Positions 58,257 to 64,000 of a DNA stretch of 64,000 nucleotides are shown piece by piece. Below the pieces are notes generated by a model. That model had not been told where the DNA came from. It saw only the letters and a program-made list of their open reading frames with translations, and made no database searches. The position numbers and the translations under genes are program-made. This DNA comes from Symsagittifera roscoffensis (lineage: Eukaryota > Xenacoelomorpha > Acoela > Convolutidae): assembly GCF_963678635.1 (NCBI RefSeq), contig NC_087065.1:21457480-21521479 (forward strand). The letters are read 5' to 3'. The stretch's first letter is position 1, and each line of letters starts with the position of its first letter.

Positions 58257-58569
58257 CTAAACATACCTACAGTATGATTATAATGATTTTTTCAAAACAA
58301 GTCTAGAAAGTTTCCAACAAAATTGAACATAGTAGTACCGAAATACGCAACTATTCAACAAACATAGCCAACAGACAGTTGGAAATGTTTCAATAAACGC
58401 AAGGAAATGGAAAAACTATTCCTTGCCCTTAAACGACAAAAAAAATAAACACCCCTAAGCCTCGAAAGCAATTCGTGATTGAAAAAGCAACCGACTTTCA
58501 AAAGCAATTCATGATTGACACTTTTCTGAAAATTTAAAAAAAAACTAAAAAAATCCAAAAAAAATGACT

Positions 58570-58960
58570 AGTTCGAGGTCCATAATTATATTTTAAAAAA
58601 TTTTGGTCGTGGCCACTTACGGAGGGTAGGTTTTCAAATCAACTGTATTCATTGAAACCAAAATCTCACATTTAGTAGGGTAGCATTTGAGAAAATTACG
58701 GAGGTGAGCTTTTCAAGCTCACTCTATTCATTGAAACCAAAAACTCTTATTTGGTAGGTTAGCATTTGAGGAAAAAAAATCAAAAATATTGGTCAGACAT
58801 TTCCGCCTCAGACTGTAGGCAAAAAGATACAGGCGAGTATGCAGGCACACAAGAATGAAGGCGGTCGTTCTATGCATACCCTTTGTTTGGATATCGGTTG
58901 AAGTCTTTTTGAAAAGTAATGAGTAAAAAGTTTATCAAAGCATCTCAAAACAAAAATAAC
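58570..58960. repeat. Satellite family 2, third array
   Basis: Two units of CTGTATTCATTGAAACCAAAA, TAGGGTAGCATTTGAG and ACGGAGGTxxGxTTTTCAA lie about 75-80 bp apart. They are followed by GACTGTAGGCAAAAAGATACAGGCGAG, which matches 28950-28995. Confidence 0.65.
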
Positions 58961-60226
58961 CAAAACCCAACTTATATTTTCATAAAACCTATTTTTGAGC
59001 AGACACCAGTTGAGCCGGAAAAAAACTGATTTTTTAAACTCCGTTTCCTCCCTGAAATTACCCTGTAGTAACTAGTACCCACCCAGTAGTTAAATTTGAG
59101 TTTTCATGAAATTGAGCATGTCAGCTGCACAGCAGTATCGTAAGTGATTCAACTGATTTTATTATAAGATGTTAACCCGAAAAAAGTCTCTATTCCGATT
59201 TGATAACGCTTGCTTATCGCAAGCACAATTATAATACATTCAAATAAAAAAACTTTTTTCGCTTCGTTTGATGAATTAAAACCCATCAACTGTGTTAACT
59301 TATTATTAATCAAAAGTCAATTGCCTTACACAGCTAATGCAGCTTTAAAATTGCCCCAAACGTAGCACTTTTTTAGCGACTTAGGTTAGAAAAAATTAGA
59401 GTGTGAAAACCGGGAAAAATTAAATTAGAGTTTGAACAAATTTAATGACTTTTCCTAAATGAAAAACATCAGCACGACCTATATGACAGTCTGCACTACA
59501 TTCATCTACTCTTAATCAACAAAAAATCAAGCTTTCAAGATCTGGCCGAGTTAGTGCATGCATATGGCAGCAAAACGAAGTTATGATCAAACTATAATTA
59601 AGTCCAGGTGGCATATGCGGCTAAAGGCATTGAAAAGACACAACTGGACTGTATCAACCAAGGCTGGTGAAATATTATTTAACACACTGGAAACACGTTT
59701 CTATTGAATAATGAGATCATCTCATTTGTATTGTTTTTCAACGAAAATGTCAAATTTTTGGCTTTCCAAAATCTGTATCTTAGCCCAGAGTTCAAAAACC
59801 TCTTCCAAGGCCAACGCTGGAACAATTAATACTCGCTGGTTTTGCGATCTCTAGATATTTTTCTATTGCCTATTTTCACTCCTGATGCTCACCACCCACG
59901 ATTTCAAAGTTTCAGCCGAAGGATTCAGCCGTTATTTTGTTAAAAACTAATCAGGTTTTTAAACCCCTGTTCATGACATTGTAATACACATTCGAGCCGC
60001 GCTATCCACAGAATTCTCTAGCCCAGTAACCGATCTTGAGTAATATAAAAAAAACTCTTTCTGGACGTCTGCCGTTTTGAAGTTAGATGAAAACTCGACA
60101 AAAATCACCTTCCTTGGCACGTTACTGACCATATAATATTTCAACGTTAATTGCAGTTCAGGTTTAATCACTTACATTTCAACAAAAAAAAAACAATTGA
60201 AAACACTATATTTTCAAAAACAAAAA
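58961..60226. other. Gene-free stretch downstream of the pseudouridine synthase gene
   Basis: SINE-like tail at 59170 (AACCCGAAAAAAGTCTCTATTCCG...GCTTATCGCAAGC) and a body piece at 59470 (CGACCTATATGACAG). No other feature. Confidence 0.4.
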
Positions 60227-63200
60227 CTACATGATTTCAGTTTTTAAGCACTTTGCAGGTAAAATATTATCTAAAGACTTCTTATCTATCTCTTCTTTTC
60301 CCTTTGCCTTCTGATTACTTTCAACTGTGCACTCGTCTGGTTTTTCTTCATCCTTGATTCCAGCTTGAAATAACTTATTTGCAAGCCTCTCAATGCTCTC
60401 TGAATGATGAGCAGCCCAATGTGGTAGAGGGGCGGTAAATGTTTGGTGAAGCATTTGATACTTATACGCATGCAGATAGATCTCCAGCTGATTAAGAGGC
60501 GGATCTTCGTAATCAACTCCACACTCCTCGCAAATTGGGTCAAACTGTGCACTTTGTGTGTCTGTTGCTGCCTTCAGTTCTTCTTCCGTTTTTGTGTGTT
60601 TGATGAACTTGTTCTTCTTACGCCATTCCATGCCACAGCTGTTGTCATGTTCGGCCCTAATGCAGGAAAATTGCAGATTAATCAATGTATAACTCTAGAA
60701 TTTGCAGTAGAAAAAGAACAAACATAGCCAATAAAAAGTTGGAAAAGTGCCAATAAGCTCAATAAAAACAAAAAATATTGACTCTAGTAAGCTTTCGGAA
60801 TTCGAGAAAATATATATAACACTGAAGCTCTCGAAATTTCAAGAAGATTTTATAATCAACTTTTTTTCAATAAAAGAAAACTGGATCAAAAGTAACTTTT
60901 TCTATTCCGCTGGGAAATCTGAAACTTTAAGTCATCAAATTCTATTTTCAAACCAAAGTCATTCACGATTTCCGCTTTCTTAATTGGACGGCGTTATTTG
61001 TCGGTGATATATTACAACAGGTGGCATATTCAAATTATTTAACTCAGCTGAGCATAGAAGCTGTTTACCACAGGGATTCAAATTGAAGATGTCATTTTAA
61101 CTTCTGTTGTTTGCTATAAATATATTGGAAAGTTAACGGTCAACAATTTGTAATACATCACCAATTTATCTTCCTTTTGGCAAATTAATTTGAATTGAAC
61201 GACATCAAAATAAAAAAACTTTAATTAAAAATTCATCACGACCTATATAAATGTCTTAACTACGTTCATTGATACTTAAAGTGTATCTTACTTCAATTTG
61301 GCAATGATTGCCTGCTGTTCATCTTCCTTCAAATCGTCAATGTTCCTCCCTTCACTATTGCCCCATGCATCTGTGCCGTAGAGTGGATCATTAATCACGT
61401 GGTGTCCCAGGTATTGAGCATGCACTCTGATCTGGTGGGTCCTGCCAGTCAGCGGTTGGCATAACACCACGCTGATATCTTTGTCTCGGTCGTACAGCAC
61501 TTTGTTAAAAATGGTCACACTGTTCTGACCACGTGATTCAGACACTGCATTGATACCTAAAAACAATAGCCTCAATTTAGAATTCATACTAATATAGCTA
61601 TGTTATATATACTTATGTTTGGAGTACTCGGGCAAAATATGGGAGCAATATATAAATTTTCTTGCGTAAACTTGGAGATCAACAACGATACCATATTGAA
61701 GCCCTTTTTGGTCGTGCTTCTAAATCAACAAAAAAAATTCTTAACTTCCAGAAAATTTTTTTGCTATTCAGACTCCTTTTAATTTAGCGAAGACTCGGAT
61801 TCAAGAGATGCAATTTCGCGTTCAATTCGAAGTAGGTTTTTTTTTCAATTACCAACCCTTCAAGGTTTCTGCATATGTTATATCTGCTTAGTAAACTCAT
61901 AATGCGTCTTCTGCTACACAAAAAAAAATTAATACGCTACTGGATACTTACTTATAAACTTCGAGTTTCAAAATGTTGTGTGCGCAGAATAAACAAGTTT
62001 CGGAAAAATTGAAATACCGGGCTTTGTCGTCAAGCAGGTTTTTTTTTATTAAGCTGAACCTTAAAAAAAACAAGTTACAGGAACTAAGCCGACAACAATA
62101 AACAGACGGACAGTAGTAAAAAAAAAATTGAAAAATCCCCAAATATCTGGAACAAAACTACCTTCACCAATAATAAACATAGCCAACTGACAGTTGGAAA
62201 AGAATAATGAACGCAAGGAAACTGAAAAACTGTTGAATTTCGAAAAAAATAGATGACCTTTAAGCTCTTTGACTTTGTAGAACAATTTACAATGAACATT
62301 TTCTTGTGTAATTAACCCAAGTTGAGAAAACAGGATCATTAGGCAAAACTTTTAGTGGGAAATCTGATAATTAATTTCCATTTTGGAAATTAGAAATCGG
62401 TCACATTTTTTGTGAATTTTAGATTTTTGCTGTTCGATAGTGGAGTTGCCTTTCTTTTAACAATGGAAATGCACTGAACTTGAAAATAAAACACAATTCA
62501 AACTGCTAAAAACCAAAATTGAGCGTGAACGAATTTTAAGACTTTTTCCTGAAAAAATACCAAAGAAAAAATGAGCAAGGCCTATATAAGAGTACTCACT
62601 ACGTTCATTGCTCTGAAAAACTTTACAAATAGTTTTCCGAATGCTAGAAAGAAGTCGAACGTTTAAAAAAATACTGTGGTAACTTAGTCAGCAAGAATAA
62701 GCAGCCACAAAAATCTTCAATAGCCAAAAGTTTTCAGTTAGCAAAGATGTTCCGACTGAAATTGAACTCCTGGGCTCTGTCGTCTCAAGCAAGTGTGTTT
62801 CAGCAACTTGGACGAAAGCTGAAAGTTCAAAAGCTGTCTACGGGAATCAAGCCGACAAAAATAGGCAGACGTAAGATTGCCCGAAAAAAAGCACAAAATC
62901 AAGTTTTTGAAAAACATTGTCCCGGTGGGATTCGAGCTACAGGCCTTTGTCGTCTCAGGTAAGTGTGTTACCTCTACAACACGTGCGTCGAAGGTTTGAC
63001 TGAAATTGAAGTTATAATCAATTGAATAAAATTTTCAAAAAAAAACACCCGGCAAATAAACCGACAAAAATTTGACCGAAATCAATTAAGACTACAAAAA
63101 AAATACATCTGAAAATATTTTTACCAGACGATCCAGTGACTGTATGCATTAACACTAGGCACGATAACTCGAGGTGTTGAACATGCAATGTGCTTAAAAA

Positions 63201-64000
63201 GGAGATCTTGAAATCGGAGATCAACCTGCGAACAAAGTTGTTTACGGGAAAAAAAGTCTAGTACCCGATTGCAATACCCTTGCTTATCGCATGTAAGTGA
63301 GTACAGGCTCCAGGTGGAGTCACGTGAATCAAGTTATTTACGGAAAAAAATAGTAGTGCCCGATAAAAACTTTCTTAACTACAACAAAAGCAGCATATTT
63401 CACGTACTTTCTTACCAATTCGACTGCATATAGGTGCAATCGGGGCATCGCATCTTATTTCTTCAGACGAAAAATCGCCATGCAGTCCAGTCACATACAT
63501 TTTGGATACTTTTCTATTCTTCAATGCCTCGAAACACTGTTGTGAAGTTTTCAAATTCTTAGCAAATATCTGACAGCCCGAAGTCAGTCTATCCAACCGG
63601 TGGACAGTGCTCAAGTTTTTCAAACCATATGTTTTACCTGTCAAAAAACACAATTTAGAGTTTATAGGGTGCTGGAAAATATGAATCACGCGGTCAATTT
63701 CCAAAAATTCTTGATACACAAAGGAAAAAAAAATCAAATACTTGCCTAGAATAAAAGACAAACTATTATATCTGAAACGGCCAGCTGGATGAACAGGGAT
63801 AGAAGCTGGTTTGTTGACAACATAAAAATTGTTATCATTATGCAGAATGCTGAGTTCATCGGATTTGACTGGCATCTCATGTCTGTGCATTGTAGCTTCC
63901 AGGAAGTCATTATCCTTTATCAAATAGTCAGCTTCAACAGGATCACCGTTCACTTTGATATTACCAGCTTTAAATCTTTTCAGTAGGGTTTCTTCTGACT
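60227..64000 (-). CDS. RPUSD2: RluA-family pseudouridine synthase, RPUSD2-like (5' end missing)
   Basis: The exons are 63998(partial)-63746, 63637-63416, 61556-61292 and 60656-60227, giving 389 residues to the stop. The first exon holds an S4-like piece (LLKRFKAGNIKVNG) and VVNKPASIPVHPAGR. The next has the catalytic motif STVHRLDRLTSG, whose Asp attacks the uridine. The third has PLTGRTHQIRVH and the INDPLYG substrate-site motif. The last has a CEECG pair and HAYKYQ, as in RPUSD2 and fungal Pus8/Pus9. The enzyme turns uridine to pseudouridine in RNA; related proteins act on tRNA and mRNA. Intron 63638-63745 is GC-AG (donor GCAAGT); the others are GT-AG with GTAAGA donors. The 5' end lies beyond the window, so signal sequences cannot be judged. 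The last residues are acidic/Lys-rich and poorly conserved. Confidence 0.93.
60715..61285 (-). repeat. SINE-like body in an intron of the pseudouridine synthase
   Basis: ACATAGCCAATAAAAAGTTGGAAAAG at 60721, GCTGGGAAATCTGA near 60910 and CACGACCTATATAAATGTC with ACTACGTTCATT near 61235-61270 follow the family order. Confidence 0.6.
62160..62994 (-). repeat. SINE-like composite copy, best preserved, with tRNA-like head
   Basis: The landmarks are ATAGCCAACTGACAGTTGG, ATAGATGACCTTTAAGCTC, AACCCAAGTTGAGAAAACAGG, GGCCTATATAAGAG with ACTACGTTCATT, and a tRNA-like head on the minus strand (62994-62920). The head has GTGTTGTAGAGGTAACAC as A box and GCTCGAATCCC as B box. The TATATAAGAG phrase lies downstream of the head when read on the minus strand. 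It lies in intron 61557-63415. Confidence 0.7.
63235..63375 (-). repeat. Two SINE-like tail modules in tandem
   Basis: GTTTACGGGAAAAAAAGTCTAG...CCCGATTGCAATACCC at 63238 and a diverged copy TTATTTACGGAAAAAAATAG at 63333. The first matches 48315-48360 almost exactly. Confidence 0.65.

Noticed and set aside
60286-60552. 88-codon frame overlapping the last pseudouridine synthase exon
   Set aside because: Out of frame with the conserved CEECG and HAYKYQ sequence.
1-64000. CRISPR array or bacterial operon
   Set aside because: The repeats lack regular spacers, and genes are spliced with eukaryotic signals.

Overview
The window is nuclear DNA of an AT-rich animal, most likely an invertebrate. It holds spliced genes with GT-AG introns from under 100 bases to several kilobases, a Pol III tRNA gene, tRNA-derived SINE-like repeats, a BEL/Pao-type retroelement fossil and many short inverted-repeat DNA elements. 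Three host genes can be recognised by their protein products, and all lie on the minus strand: a TMEM192-like lysosomal membrane protein (30989-41579, four exons, 255 aa), a manganese-type cation diffusion facilitator (46586-53504, four exons, 523 aa) and an RPUSD2-like RluA-family pseudouridine synthase (60227 to the right edge, 5' end missing). The species cannot be named from the sequence.

Left to right: 1-~5400 is an A/C-rich, G-poor virus-like element with an envelope-like region, a second 601-codon reading frame of unknown family and a long 3' non-coding stretch. From 5577 to 18509 lies a second set of minus-strand exons whose splice phases all agree; they read as one large disordered Lys/Ser/Glu-rich protein of at least about 1530 residues that I could not identify. 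Its introns hold a palindromic MITE, a long inverted repeat, a BEL/Pao integrase fossil and a ~85-bp minisatellite. 19.2-30.9 kb is nearly gene-free: small tandem arrays (periods near 165-172 bp and others), SINE-like pieces and one orphan minus-strand terminal exon (27074-27217). TMEM192 fills 31-41.6 kb, its introns packed with repeats including a ~1.1-kb tandem duplication. 41.6-46.2 kb, between TMEM192 and the transporter, holds a tRNA-Gln(CTG) gene and a cluster of non-autonomous terminal-inverted-repeat elements, several with clear 7-8-bp target duplications. The transporter introns hold two hairpin elements with ~10-bp target duplications. 53.5-60.2 kb is repeats only; RPUSD2 closes the window.

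The host genes have unrelated jobs (lysosome membrane, manganese transport, RNA modification), so no shared pathway is implied. The main novelty is in the repeats. A set of foldback elements with different ends shares an inner CCAATCAGAAT-type core. Two foldbacks are built from inverted arrays of one short unit. A SINE-like family has fragments that all point the same way over about 40 kb. Short nucleosome-length satellite arrays recur at distant sites.
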